Positions 7,331-14,689 of a DNA stretch of 18,074 nucleotides are shown here, in pieces. The notes beneath the pieces are model-generated. The model was not told the DNA's origin. It did not search any database and saw only the letters and a list, made by a program, of their open reading frames with translations. The translations under genes and the position numbers were made by a program. Numbering within the stretch: position 1 is the stretch's first letter; every line of letters starts with the position of its first letter. Source of the DNA: Acidobacteriota bacterium (GTDB taxonomy: Bacteria; Acidobacteriota; UBA6911; RPQK01); contig RPQK01000050.1 in the NCBI GenBank assembly GCA_003819755.1, forward strand, positions 1-18,074. The letters run 5' to 3'.

Positions 7331-8476
7331 ATGACTGCGCCTGTCTCGCGTCGTACTTTTATCGGGCGGGTAGCGGCGGTTACGGCCGCCTGTTCGGCGG
7401 CCAGTGTTCGGGCCCAGGCTCTGCCGGCTGCGCCCGTCGCCGTCGCTCGCTGTCGCCGATATGACTTCGACCTGGTGAAATCGACTTTAGCGACGATGTT
7501 CGACATGATCGGGGGGATCCCGTCTCTTGTTAAGGGGAAGACAGTCACGATCAAAGTCAATGTTACGGGCGGCTCAAGCGCTCCGATCTACACCCTCTCG
7601 GCGGTCGAGACAGTCTACACACATCCGGTTGTTGTCCTGGCCGCGGCCTCGCTTTTTCACAAGTTCGGCGCCAACCGCATCGTCATTTGCGAAAGTCTGT
7701 ACGATCTTGACGACGGGCGAACCGGATTCCAGAAGTCGGGATATGACGTGGGCACGTTCGAGTCCACGGTTCCTACCATCGAATGGGAAAACACCCGAAA
7801 CTGCGGGACCGCGGCCAAATACCGCCAACGGAACGTGGAAGGACAACCGTACCTCTACAACTACTTCATGCTCAATCACCGCTACTCCGACACCGACGTG
7901 ATGGTCTCGATACCGAAAATGAAGAACCATCAGATTGCCGGAATCACGCTGGCCATGAAGAACCTGTTCGGCATTACGCCGAGCTCGCTCTATTCAGGTG
8001 TGAGTCAAGACGAAGATTCGTTGAGTAACCGCGCGCAGGTTCTTCACCAAGGGGCACCCTCTCCGGCTGGAGGCGAGATCCTTCCGGTGCCGTCGCACCA
8101 GCCCGGATTTCGGATTCCCAGAGCAGTCGTGGATATTGTCCGGGCGCGGCCCATCGATCTTTCGATTATCGACGCGGTGGTTTCGATGCACGGCGGAGAA
8201 GGAGTCTGGCAAGGCACTCGAGTGGGGCTGGTGGCTCCCGGCCTGTTAATCGCAGGAAGAAACTGCGTTTGTACCGATGCAGTTGGGGCGGCGATCATGG
8301 GCTACGACCCGGAGGCTCCTGAAGGCAAAAGACCGTTCTACAACGGCGCCAACACCTTGGCGCTGGCAGCGGCTCGTGGTCTGGGGAGCAACCGGTTACA
8401 GGATATTCCGGTCCTCGGGTTAAGTGTCGCCAAGGCGCGCTACGCCTTCCTGCCGTCGTTTAAGGAAGGATCTTAG
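7331..8476 (+). CDS. DUF362 domain-containing protein with Tat signal
   Basis: The 381-residue protein begins with a twin-arginine signal (SRRTFIG, residues 6-12, then an Ala-rich stretch to about A-Q-A30), so it is probably exported folded. The DUF362 core is recognisable: KVNVTGG and THPVVV in the first half, SIPKMKNHQIAGITLAMKN near 192-212, and IDAVVSMHGGEG further on. DUF362 has no firmly established biochemical role; many members carry ferredoxin-type Fe-S sites, but no such Cys cluster is visible here. Export suggests binding of a cofactor or metal, which is inference. It lies 52 bp upstream of an exported beta-propeller gene in the same direction, so the two may be co-transcribed. The ATG has no Shine-Dalgarno. 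Confidence 0.85.
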   Translation: MTAPVSRRTFIGRVAAVTAACSAASVRAQALPAAPVAVARCRRYDFDLVKSTLATMFDMIGGIPSLVKGKTVTIKVNVTGGSSAPIYTLSAVETVYTHPVVVLAAASLFHKFGANRIVICESLYDLDDGRTGFQKSGYDVGTFESTVPTIEWENTRNCGTAAKYRQRNVEGQPYLYNYFMLNHRYSDTDVMVSIPKMKNHQIAGITLAMKNLFGITPSSLYSGVSQDEDSLSNRAQVLHQGAPSPAGGEILPVPSHQPGFRIPRAVVDIVRARPIDLSIIDAVVSMHGGEGVWQGTRVGLVAPGLLIAGRNCVCTDAVGAAIMGYDPEAPEGKRPFYNGANTLALAAARGLGSNRLQDIPVLGLSVAKARYAFLPSFKEGS

Positions 8477-8520
8477 AGTGGCTATGTGCGAGCCAAGCAA
8501 CACTGGCGAAGTCAATAAAG

Positions 8521-8539
8521 GCGCAAGCATGGCTTGCGC
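8521..8539. repeat. Perfect 8-bp palindrome around a predicted start codon
   Basis: GCGCAAGC and GCTTGCGC flank the ATG at 8529, which forms the whole 3-nt loop. If it folds in the mRNA it would hide the start codon of the beta-propeller gene. It may instead be a short dispersed repeat that supplied a start codon. Confidence 0.7.
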
Positions 8540-9746
8540 ACTCCGAAAGCTCGCTGTGCTCGCGGCAACGACATTCCTGTTCGTCGCCTTGGCGTGCGCC
8601 CAGTCTCCGACCTTCCACTCCGATTATCAGCGGACCGGTCGATCGCAGGATGCCGGACCCATTGGGCCACACCTTTTATGGACGTTCCAGGCGGACGGGT
8701 CGATCGCCGCCTCGCCGGTCGTCTCACCAGACGGCACGATCTACCTGGCTTCGACCGACGGCCACCTGTACGCCCTGACACTTGACGGTTCCAGAAAATG
8801 GGAATTCGCCGCCGGGGAGAGCCTGTTTGCGACGCCGTCCCTGGACTCCGGCGGGCGCCTCTACTTTGGTGACCTGGACGGCTGGTTTTATTGCCTCTCG
8901 TCGGATGGCGTGCTGCAGTGGAAATACCAACTGCCGGGCGGCACAGACCGTCGGATTCTGGGTTCTCCGGCAATCACCCCGGATGGCAGCTCCTACGTTA
9001 CGGCATGGAGTAACGAGCTTTACTCATTCGGACCCGAAGGAAACCTGCGGTGGCGGGCTCCGCTGAACGGCCTCCCGTCGAGCGCGCCGGCTTTGGACGG
9101 CGAAGGGAACGTCTACCTGGCCTGTCTCGACCTTGAAAACCCAAGTGCTCTCGCGATTCAACGGTTCTCCGCCAGTTCGCCCACCCCGGACTGGACGTTC
9201 CAAGAGGCGCTTGGCTCGAGCTCGAACCGGATCATTTCCGCGCCTGCCATCGACACGGGTCGCAACCGACTTTATATCGGTGTTTGCGCCGGCTCGGGCG
9301 GGCGCCTGATCGCGTTAAACCTTGCCACCAGGCAAGTCGTTTTTCGCAAGTCGTTCTCCAAGGGGGTCCTATCCTCACCCGCCATCCGGCAGGACGGGAC
9401 CATCCTCGTCGGCTGCCTGGACGGCCGGCTCTATGCGCTCGACCCTCAACAAGGGACAGAACGCTGGGTCTTTCAGACCGACGCTCCTTACATCTTTGGG
9501 TCGCCGAGCATCGACCGCATCGGAAACTGCTTCATCGGTGACAGCGACGGAACCGTCTATGCGATCTCCAGCAGCGGACAGCGCTTGTGGACGGTTCAGG
9601 CCAACTCGAATATCGAATCCGCTCCGGTGATTCACGCCGGGCGCCTGTATGTCACCTTGTTCGACAGCCGGCTGTTGACGCTCGGAGACGAAGAAACCCG
9701 GACGAGGATGCACGACCGCACGCGACGGAGAAGGCAACCGCGCTGA
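8529..9746 (+). CDS. Exported PQQ-type (BamB-like) beta-propeller repeat protein
   Basis: The protein has 405 residues from ATG 8529. A Sec signal peptide (basic MACALRK, hydrophobic core, A-C-A cleavage) opens it. Repeated propeller blades follow, with sets such as SPVVSPDGTIYLASTDGHLYAL, SPAITPDGSSYV, SAPALDGEGNVYLA and SPAIRQDGTILVGCLDGRLYAL spaced about 40-50 residues apart, each ending in a W or F strand. This is the quinoprotein-dehydrogenase-like/BamB fold. No dehydrogenase catalytic motif is visible, so a binding or scaffold role is likelier. A start at 8484 would add 15 non-hydrophobic residues and spoil the signal peptide; an open frame even extends into the DUF362 gene. The C-terminus is a basic tail. 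The gene probably shares a transcript with the DUF362 gene. Confidence 0.86.
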   Translation: MACALRKLAVLAATTFLFVALACAQSPTFHSDYQRTGRSQDAGPIGPHLLWTFQADGSIAASPVVSPDGTIYLASTDGHLYALTLDGSRKWEFAAGESLFATPSLDSGGRLYFGDLDGWFYCLSSDGVLQWKYQLPGGTDRRILGSPAITPDGSSYVTAWSNELYSFGPEGNLRWRAPLNGLPSSAPALDGEGNVYLACLDLENPSALAIQRFSASSPTPDWTFQEALGSSSNRIISAPAIDTGRNRLYIGVCAGSGGRLIALNLATRQVVFRKSFSKGVLSSPAIRQDGTILVGCLDGRLYALDPQQGTERWVFQTDAPYIFGSPSIDRIGNCFIGDSDGTVYAISSSGQRLWTVQANSNIESAPVIHAGRLYVTLFDSRLLTLGDEETRTRMHDRTRRRRQPR

Positions 9747-9774
9747 TACGCCAGAGCAGGGGCTCGCCACCGGC

Positions 9775-9803
9775 TGGCAACCGCCTCGCCCAGCTTGTAT
9801 ACT
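9775..9803 (+). promoter_or_regulatory. Putative promoter of the PfkB kinase gene
   Basis: TGGCAA (9775-9780) and TATACT (9798-9803) are 17 bp apart. The -10 matches at 5 of 6 bases, the -35 at 3 of 6. A start near 9810 would leave a leader of about 30 nt containing the strong ribosome site. Confidence 0.4.
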
Positions 9804-9830
9804 TTTGGTTTCCAGCAACTTTACCAACAG

Positions 9831-9835
9831 GGAGG
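9831..9835 (+). promoter_or_regulatory. Ribosome binding site fixing the kinase start
   Basis: GGAGG lies 5 nt before ATG 9841. The frame is open to an earlier ATG at 9805, but that one has no such site and adds residues unlike the family N-terminus, so 9841 is the start. Confidence 0.85.
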
Positions 9836-9840
9836 GAAGA

Positions 9841-10923
9841 ATGAAGTACGGTCTAAATATTCGTCAGGATGGCGATTTGGATTTCGTCTCGCTTGGTGCT
9901 CTGGTTCACCGGCTGGACCCGGGGAATATTCCGTTCCGCAAGGCACACGAGTGCCAGATTCATGTCAGCGGCGGCGAGTTCAACTGCGCTGCGAACCTCG
10001 CAGACTGCTTTCGGCTTAAGACCGGCATCGCTACAGCGATGGTCAACTATCCGATCGGCGACCTGATCGCTGAGCGAGTCAAAGCCATGGGCGTCCGCCC
10101 GTTCTACAAGCACTTCGAGCACAACGGCGTGACGGGACCCAACATGGCGACCGTTTACAGTGACCGCGGCTTTGGCATGCGCGCACCTGTCGTCTTCTAC
10201 AATCGCTGCAACGAAGCGGCCGCTCAGCTGAAACCCGGTGATTTTGACTGGAACGCGATTTTCAAAGGCGGAGTCCGGTGGTTCCACAGCGGCGGGATTT
10301 TCGCCGCCCTCTCGCCGACAACCGCAGAAGTGATCATTGAAGGGATGAAGGCCGCGAAGGCCGCCGGCGCAACTATCTCGTTCGACCTGAACTTCCGTGA
10401 AAAGCTCTGGAAGATCTCGGGCGGAGCTGACCGGGCCGTATCCGTCGTTCGCCGGATTGTAGAGAACGTCGATGTTCTGGTCGGGAACGAGGAGGACCTG
10501 CAAAAAGGTCTTGGAATTCCGGGACCGGAAGTCGGGGCAAAATCCAAGCTCGACCCCAGCGCCTTCTTTGCCATGATCGACCAGGTGACCAGCCAGCACC
10601 CGCAGGTAAAGATCGTCGCAACCACTCTTCGGGAAGTGCATTCCACCAACCGGCACGGTTGGAGTGCCGTGGCCTGGATTGACGGAAAGACCTACGTGGC
10701 GCCAACTGCTCAGCTCGACGTCTACGACCGCGTCGGCGGCGGTGACGGTTTCGCTTCCGGGTTCTTCTACGGTTTGGTGTCCGGCGAGGATCCAGAAGAA
10801 GCCGTGAAACTCGGCTGGGCCCACGGCGCGCTTTTGACCACCTTCCCCGGCGATACCACCATGGCGACCGTCGAGCAGGTACGAGCGTTCGCGAAAGGCG
10901 GCTCGGCAAGGATCCAGAGGTAA
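9841..10923 (+). CDS. kdgK: PfkB family sugar kinase, probable 2-keto-3-deoxygluconate kinase
   Basis: This 360-residue ribokinase-fold enzyme carries both PfkB signatures: an N-terminal Gly-Gly substrate motif (SGGEFNCAANLA, about 43-54) and the C-terminal anion hole with catalytic Asp (DRVGGGDGFASGFFYG, D302). Middle motifs FDLNFREKLW and VLVGNEEDLQ match the KDG kinase/fructokinase branch. KDG kinase phosphorylates 2-keto-3-deoxygluconate with ATP, feeding KDPG aldolase. The dehydratase, sugar-acid symporter and keto-acid lyase across the divergent region support a KDG role, but another sugar (fructose, ribose) is possible. It has its own likely promoter and a strong Shine-Dalgarno. The kinase superfamily is certain; the substrate is moderately likely. 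Confidence 0.86.
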   Translation: MKYGLNIRQDGDLDFVSLGALVHRLDPGNIPFRKAHECQIHVSGGEFNCAANLADCFRLKTGIATAMVNYPIGDLIAERVKAMGVRPFYKHFEHNGVTGPNMATVYSDRGFGMRAPVVFYNRCNEAAAQLKPGDFDWNAIFKGGVRWFHSGGIFAALSPTTAEVIIEGMKAAKAAGATISFDLNFREKLWKISGGADRAVSVVRRIVENVDVLVGNEEDLQKGLGIPGPEVGAKSKLDPSAFFAMIDQVTSQHPQVKIVATTLREVHSTNRHGWSAVAWIDGKTYVAPTAQLDVYDRVGGGDGFASGFFYGLVSGEDPEEAVKLGWAHGALLTTFPGDTTMATVEQVRAFAKGGSARIQR

Positions 10924-10938
10924 GGCCTAGACTTCGGC

Positions 10939-11064
10939 ACAGAGCCGCAAGCGCAGCGCTTTTTGGCGAAGCGCGTCGGATACGTGCCCCTGCCACCCAA
11001 ACGGAAGTGCAGGAGGCACACACCCGACGCGCTCCGCAGAAAGGCGCTGCGCTTGCGGCTCTGT
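10939..11064. repeat. Long near-palindrome, 41-bp arms, between kinase and sulfatase genes
   Basis: The arms 10939-10979 and 11024-11064 pair with the outer 21 bp exact (ACAGAGCCGCAAGCGCAGCG plus one base) and the inner 9 bp exact (GCGCGTCGG), separated by a mismatched stretch. Inside, GTGCC..CCTGC pairs again with GCAGGAGGCAC. It begins 15 bp after the kinase stop and ends just before the sulfatase start. Unlike the other palindromes its arms are not clear tandem repeats; it resembles a REP/MITE-like hairpin. No target-site duplication is obvious. Confidence 0.92.
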
Positions 11065-11085
11065 CGGAGTATGCTGCGGTTCGAT

Positions 11086-12450
11086 ATGAACCGGAGACAG
11101 TTTCTCGAAACTTCCGCTGCTAGCGCCGCGTTCGGCTTCTTTCAGCGCCCCGCCGATCGCCCGAACATTCTTTTTATCCTCACTGACCAGCAGACCGCCG
11201 GCGCCATGAGCTGCCTGGGGAATCGCGACGTGCGGACGCCAGCCATGGACCGGATCGCCAGCGAGGGAGTCGTTTTCGAGCGGGCGTATTGCGGCAATCC
11301 ACTCTGCGTGCCCTCACGAGCCGTGCTCATGACCGGAAGGATGCCGCATGAAAACGGCATCACGATTAATATGGAGCCGCCTGAAAGGCCATTTCCCTTC
11401 CCCATGCTCGGCCGGGTGATGACCGAAGCCGGCTACGACTGCGGCTACGTCGGAAAGTGGCACCTTCCAGTGAAGCCTTCCCAGGTCGACGTGCACGGCT
11501 TCACCACGCTCCAGCATGCGCGAGCGAATCGCCTCGATCAGGACGTCCCGGATGCCTCCATCGAGTTCCTATCACGCCGGCGCGACAGACCCTTCTTGCT
11601 CGTCTCGTCTTTCGTGAACCCCCATGACATTTGCGAGTGGGCTCGGGGAGACGAGTTAAAGAATGGCGCCCTTCCTTCTCCCCCTGCGCCGGCCTCCTGC
11701 CCTGATCTGCCCCACAATTTCGAGATTCCGGCTGACGAACCGGAAGTGTTGCGCGAGATACAGAAGCGGGATGCGGGCGCTTATCCAACGGTCGGATGGA
11801 GTGCCGATCGGTGGCGGCAGTATCGCTGGGCCTACTACCGGCTGATCGAGATGGTAGACGGTCATATCGCCAACATACTTGATGCCCTGAGAAGAACCGG
11901 GCAAGAGGAGCGCACAGTCATCATCTTTTCCTCAGACCATGGGGACGGAACCGGCGCTCATCGGTGGAATCAGAAGCAGATCCTTTATGAGGAGGTCGTC
12001 CGGGTACCGTTCATTGTGAGTTGGGAAGGGGTCACTGAAGCTGCGCGCGTTGATCGGAAGACCCTGGTTTCAGCCGGCCTGGACCTCATGCCAACCATCT
12101 GCGATTACGGCGGAGTCACACCTCCGGCCAAACTCTCCGGCCGGAGCCTCAGACCCTGCGCAGACGGGCGTGCCCTCAATCCGTCGAGAGAGCTCGTAGT
12201 CGTTGAAACGGAGTTCTGCGGCTTCGGGAAGAGCCACGGGCTGGAAGGGCGGATGCTGAGGACTGACCGATACAAATACATCGTCTATTCCAAGGGGCAA
12301 ATCAGAGAACAGTTCTTCGACCTGCAAGCGGACCCGGGCGAAACCCGAAGCCTCGTGGCGAGCAGGGCCCACACCCAAGAACTGGAGAGACATCGCCGCC
12401 TCCTGAAGGGCTGGTGCCAGGAAACGGGCGATGGGTTTGGTGCCAGCTGA
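11086..12450 (+). CDS. Exported type I (formylglycine) sulfatase
   Basis: The 454-residue protein opens with a Tat-like signal (NRRQFLETSAASAAFG), followed by the sulfatase domain: PNILFILTDQQ (metal-binding Asp), the CVPSR modification motif with TGR downstream (C74 becomes formylglycine), GYVGKWHL, and SSDHGDGTGAH (metal ligands). QKQILYEEVVRVPF and an FDLQADPGE-type C-terminus are typical of the choline-sulfatase/glycan-sulfatase group. It hydrolyses a sulfate ester, probably on a glycan in the periplasm. I chose ATG 11086 because it directly precedes the Tat motif; ATG 11071 adds five residues, while the frame further upstream runs through the palindrome. No maturase (FGE/anSME) gene is in the window. 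Substrate unknown. Confidence 0.92.
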   Translation: MNRRQFLETSAASAAFGFFQRPADRPNILFILTDQQTAGAMSCLGNRDVRTPAMDRIASEGVVFERAYCGNPLCVPSRAVLMTGRMPHENGITINMEPPERPFPFPMLGRVMTEAGYDCGYVGKWHLPVKPSQVDVHGFTTLQHARANRLDQDVPDASIEFLSRRRDRPFLLVSSFVNPHDICEWARGDELKNGALPSPPAPASCPDLPHNFEIPADEPEVLREIQKRDAGAYPTVGWSADRWRQYRWAYYRLIEMVDGHIANILDALRRTGQEERTVIIFSSDHGDGTGAHRWNQKQILYEEVVRVPFIVSWEGVTEAARVDRKTLVSAGLDLMPTICDYGGVTPPAKLSGRSLRPCADGRALNPSRELVVVETEFCGFGKSHGLEGRMLRTDRYKYIVYSKGQIREQFFDLQADPGETRSLVASRAHTQELERHRRLLKGWCQETGDGFGAS

Positions 12451-12461
12451 GAGTTGACGGC

Positions 12462-12493
12462 CCGTAGGTCCAATCTCCAGATGGGACCTACGG
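12462..12493. terminator. Hairpin between convergent sulfatase and sugar-porter genes, possible bidirectional terminator
   Basis: CCGTAGGTCC (12462-12471) pairs perfectly with GGACCTACGG (12484-12493). The interior ATCT/AGAT can extend the stem, leaving a CC loop. It lies 11 bp after the sulfatase stop and 38 bp from the other. There is no T-run on either side, so it may be a 3'-end stabiliser or small repeat rather than an intrinsic terminator. Confidence 0.55.
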
Positions 12494-12531
12494 TTGCGGG
12501 CAACTTTGGTCTCTGCACACCTTCTCGCCCC

Positions 12532-13878
12532 TCACCTGATTCCCAGCCGCTTCTGAATCTGCTCGAGCGGGATGCCCTTGGTCTCGGGCATCACGAAGAG
12601 GACCCACAGCAGCTGGAGGACCATCATCAAAGTATAGAAGGCGAAGACGTGGCCACCGGATAGATCGGCCAACATCGGGAAAGTCCAGGAGATGAGGGCG
12701 GCCATGACCCAGTGCGTGAAGCTCCCCAGCGCCTGCCCGCGAGCCCGCACGCGGTTCGGGAAGATCTCGCTGATAAACACCCAGATCACCGCACCCTGGC
12801 CAAAGGCGTGCGAGGCGATGAAGACGAGGAGACCAATCAAGACAGCCGTTCCGCCCGCCGGGGTGAAATCACCCTGGTATTTGTAGAAGGCAGCGGCAGT
12901 CGTTCCCAAACTGAGGATGTAGCCCAGGGAGCCGACGAGCATCAGTTTCCGCCGACCGAAGTGGTCGATGACGGCCAAAGCCGCCATCGTGAAAATCAGG
13001 TTCGTCCCGCCGATGGCGACCGCCTGAAGGAAAGCCGTATCTTCTCCCACCCCCGTCATCTTAAGGATGTGCGGCGCGTAGTAGAGAACCGCGTTAATGC
13101 CCGAGAGCTGATTGAACATCGCAATAGCAACGGCGAGCAGAACCGGCTTGGTGTAAGACTTCTGAAAGAGAGGCTCTCGCAGGCTGTGGTGTTCCAGATC
13201 CAATGACGCCTGGATTTCGGCGATCTCCTGCTCCGCGTTCCCGGTGTCGGTGCCCATCCGAGCGAGGACGTTCCGGGCCTCGTTGCTGCGTCGTTGCCCG
13301 ACCAGCCAGCGAGGGCTCTCGGGGGTGAGAAACAGTAGCAGAAAGAAGGCAGCGGCTGGAAAGGCCTCGACTCCGAACATCCAGCGCCACTCCGTCGGAC
13401 CCAGGTGCATTTCCTTGATGATGTAGTTCGAGAAAAACGCGAGCAGGATGCCGAACACGATGTTGAACTGCGTAATGGCGACGAGGCGCCCGCGCAAGCG
13501 GGCCGGAGAGATCTCTGCAATGTACATCGGCGAGACGACGGAGGCCCCGCCGACTCCGAGTCCCCCAATGAACCGAAAGAAGAGGAACGAGTACCAGTCC
13601 CAGGCGAGAGCGGTGCCGACCGCCGAGACGAAATAGAGTATCGCAATAAAGAACAGGGTCAGGCGCCGGCCGAGCAGATCCGAGGGTTTTCCGGCACCGA
13701 GCGCACCGAGAATGGTCCCGATGAGCGCACTGGCCACGGTGAAGCCCAAGGCAAAGGAACTGAGATTGTAGACCGACGTGAGCCAGTCAGTGGTGCCGGA
13801 GATGACGGCGGTGTCAAAGCCGAAGAGCAGGCCCCCGAGAGCGGCAATAATCGTCGCAGCGAGCAGAGAAGAAGTCAC
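12532..13878 (-). CDS. Sugar porter family MFS transporter (XylE/GalP-like)
   Basis: The 448-residue protein has about 12 membrane segments and the classic sugar-porter signatures: GGLLFGFDTAVISG in TM1, DLLGRR after TM2, RFIGGLGVGGASVVSPMYI then AEISPARLRGR after TM4, QLSGINAVLYYAP in TM7, and PETKG at the end of TM12. Members are mostly proton symporters for xylose, galactose, glucose, arabinose or inositol in the inner membrane. The start is GTG with GAGG 6 nt upstream, and a strong promoter sits just before it, so it is probably its own transcription unit. It is convergent with the sulfatase. The transported sugar is not predictable; context suggests a monosaccharide released by the exported hydrolases. 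Confidence 0.94.
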   Translation of the reverse strand: MTSSLLAATIIAALGGLLFGFDTAVISGTTDWLTSVYNLSSFALGFTVASALIGTILGALGAGKPSDLLGRRLTLFFIAILYFVSAVGTALAWDWYSFLFFRFIGGLGVGGASVVSPMYIAEISPARLRGRLVAITQFNIVFGILLAFFSNYIIKEMHLGPTEWRWMFGVEAFPAAAFFLLLFLTPESPRWLVGQRRSNEARNVLARMGTDTGNAEQEIAEIQASLDLEHHSLREPLFQKSYTKPVLLAVAIAMFNQLSGINAVLYYAPHILKMTGVGEDTAFLQAVAIGGTNLIFTMAALAVIDHFGRRKLMLVGSLGYILSLGTTAAAFYKYQGDFTPAGGTAVLIGLLVFIASHAFGQGAVIWVFISEIFPNRVRARGQALGSFTHWVMAALISWTFPMLADLSGGHVFAFYTLMMVLQLLWVLFVMPETKGIPLEQIQKRLGIR

Positions 13879-13901
13879 AGTCCACCTCGTTAAGTCCTCT
13901 C

Positions 13902-13930
13902 ATTACATCTGGCTGGATGCAAGCCGTCAA
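13902..13930 (-). promoter_or_regulatory. Strong sigma70-like promoter of the sugar-porter gene
   Basis: On the minus strand TTGACG (13930-13925) and TGTAAT (13907-13902) are exactly 17 bp apart, each matching the consensus at 5 of 6 bases. The expected start near 13895 gives a leader of roughly 17-20 nt containing the GAGG site. Confidence 0.65.
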
Positions 13931-13960
13931 GCTGCGACCAGGGGAAAGGCCACAAATCAG

Positions 13961-13989
13961 TTGACAACGGAACCTCCGGGGATTACACC
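13961..13989 (+). promoter_or_regulatory. Possible promoter of the DinB-like gene
   Basis: A perfect TTGACA (13961-13966) is followed after 17 bp by TACACC, a weak -10. TAGAAT at 13995-14000 is a better -10 but too far from the TTGACA. The promoter is therefore uncertain. Confidence 0.3.
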
Positions 13990-14044
13990 TTGTCTAGAAT
14001 CTGAAACTTGGCTCTGCAAGGTATCCAAAACCTGGAGGACGGCC

Positions 14045-14554
14045 ATGAATCTGAGACTCGAAGCACTCCTGGAAATCCTGCAACTCAACACCCGGCTCTT
14101 CCGCAACTGTCTGGACGGTATTTCGGACGAGATAGCCCGACAACGACCGAACTCCGACACCAACAGTGTGGCCTTCCTCGCCTGTCACCTGGTTGACGCG
14201 CGCGACTACCTGGCCAGGCTCGTGGGAATTGAGACCGAAACGCAGTTGCATAACGCTTCCCAGAACTACCTGGCCGTCGTCGAGCAGAAGGGGGAGCCGC
14301 CGCTCGATCAAATCCTCGAAGGCTGGAAGACGGTTTCTGACATTCTTGAAGAACGATTTCCGCAGTTGACGGACGAGGAGCTCAAGGCGAAGAGCCAGGA
14401 GGCGTTCCCGATTGAAGATCCGACTCTCTTTGGAGCGCTGGTCTTCTTGCTCCATCACGAGTCCTATCACATCGGCCAGCTCGCGATGGCACGCAAGTTC
14501 TTCGGGGCCGGAGCGATGAGGTACGGCCACCGGGCGTTGTTGGCGAGGGAGTGA
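14045..14554 (+). CDS. DinB-like four-helix-bundle protein
   Basis: This 169-residue protein has the DinB/YfiT-type helical fold and its metal-binding histidine pattern: H48 in ACHLVDARDYL, and H138 and H142 in HHESYHIGQLAMARK. DinB-superfamily proteins bind a divalent metal; some are thiol (bacillithiol, mycothiol) transferases, and most have no known role. ATG 14045 has GGAGG 6 nt upstream. The frame is open much further upstream, but that part overlaps the divergent sugar-porter promoter and lacks family similarity. No partner gene is adjacent; it is convergent with the histidine kinase gene. Its stop codon overlaps the first bases of the following repeat. Confidence 0.85.
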   Translation: MNLRLEALLEILQLNTRLFRNCLDGISDEIARQRPNSDTNSVAFLACHLVDARDYLARLVGIETETQLHNASQNYLAVVEQKGEPPLDQILEGWKTVSDILEERFPQLTDEELKAKSQEAFPIEDPTLFGALVFLLHHESYHIGQLAMARKFFGAGAMRYGHRALLARE

Positions 14555-14689
14555 AAAGCAGGGGCCGAGGGGCGAAGGGGCGAAGGGGTGAAGGGAAAAG
14601 CGGGGAAATCTAGTTCTCTTCCCTGCTTTTCCCTTCGCCCCTCCGCCCCTACGCCCCTTCGCCCCTACGCCCCTTCGCCCCTGCTTTTC
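14553..14689. repeat. Asymmetric inverted repeat of GGGGCGAA-type units overlapping two gene ends
   Basis: GAAAAGCAGGGG at 14553 pairs with CCCCTGCTTTTC ending at 14689. An inner stem pairs 14584-14607 with 14619-14642 (2 mismatches in 24). Between them lie GGGGCGAA-type repeats; the right arm is about 16 bp longer because it has an extra ACGCCCCTTCGCCCCT copy. The left end overlaps the DinB-like stop codon, and the right end enters the histidine kinase CDS by about 25 bp. Confidence 0.93.

Noticed and set aside
9747..9840. Additional inverted repeat between beta-propeller and kinase genes
   Set aside because: GCCA and TGGC pair only briefly around 9767-9779, too short and imperfect to separate from chance.
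9853..10824. 323-codon open frame opposite the PfkB kinase
   Set aside because: The plus-strand gene has catalytic motifs and a strong ribosome site; the antisense frame has neither.
10963..11085. Longer sulfatase N-terminus starting at 10963
   Set aside because: This extension is translated palindrome; the Tat motif follows directly after the ATG at 11086.
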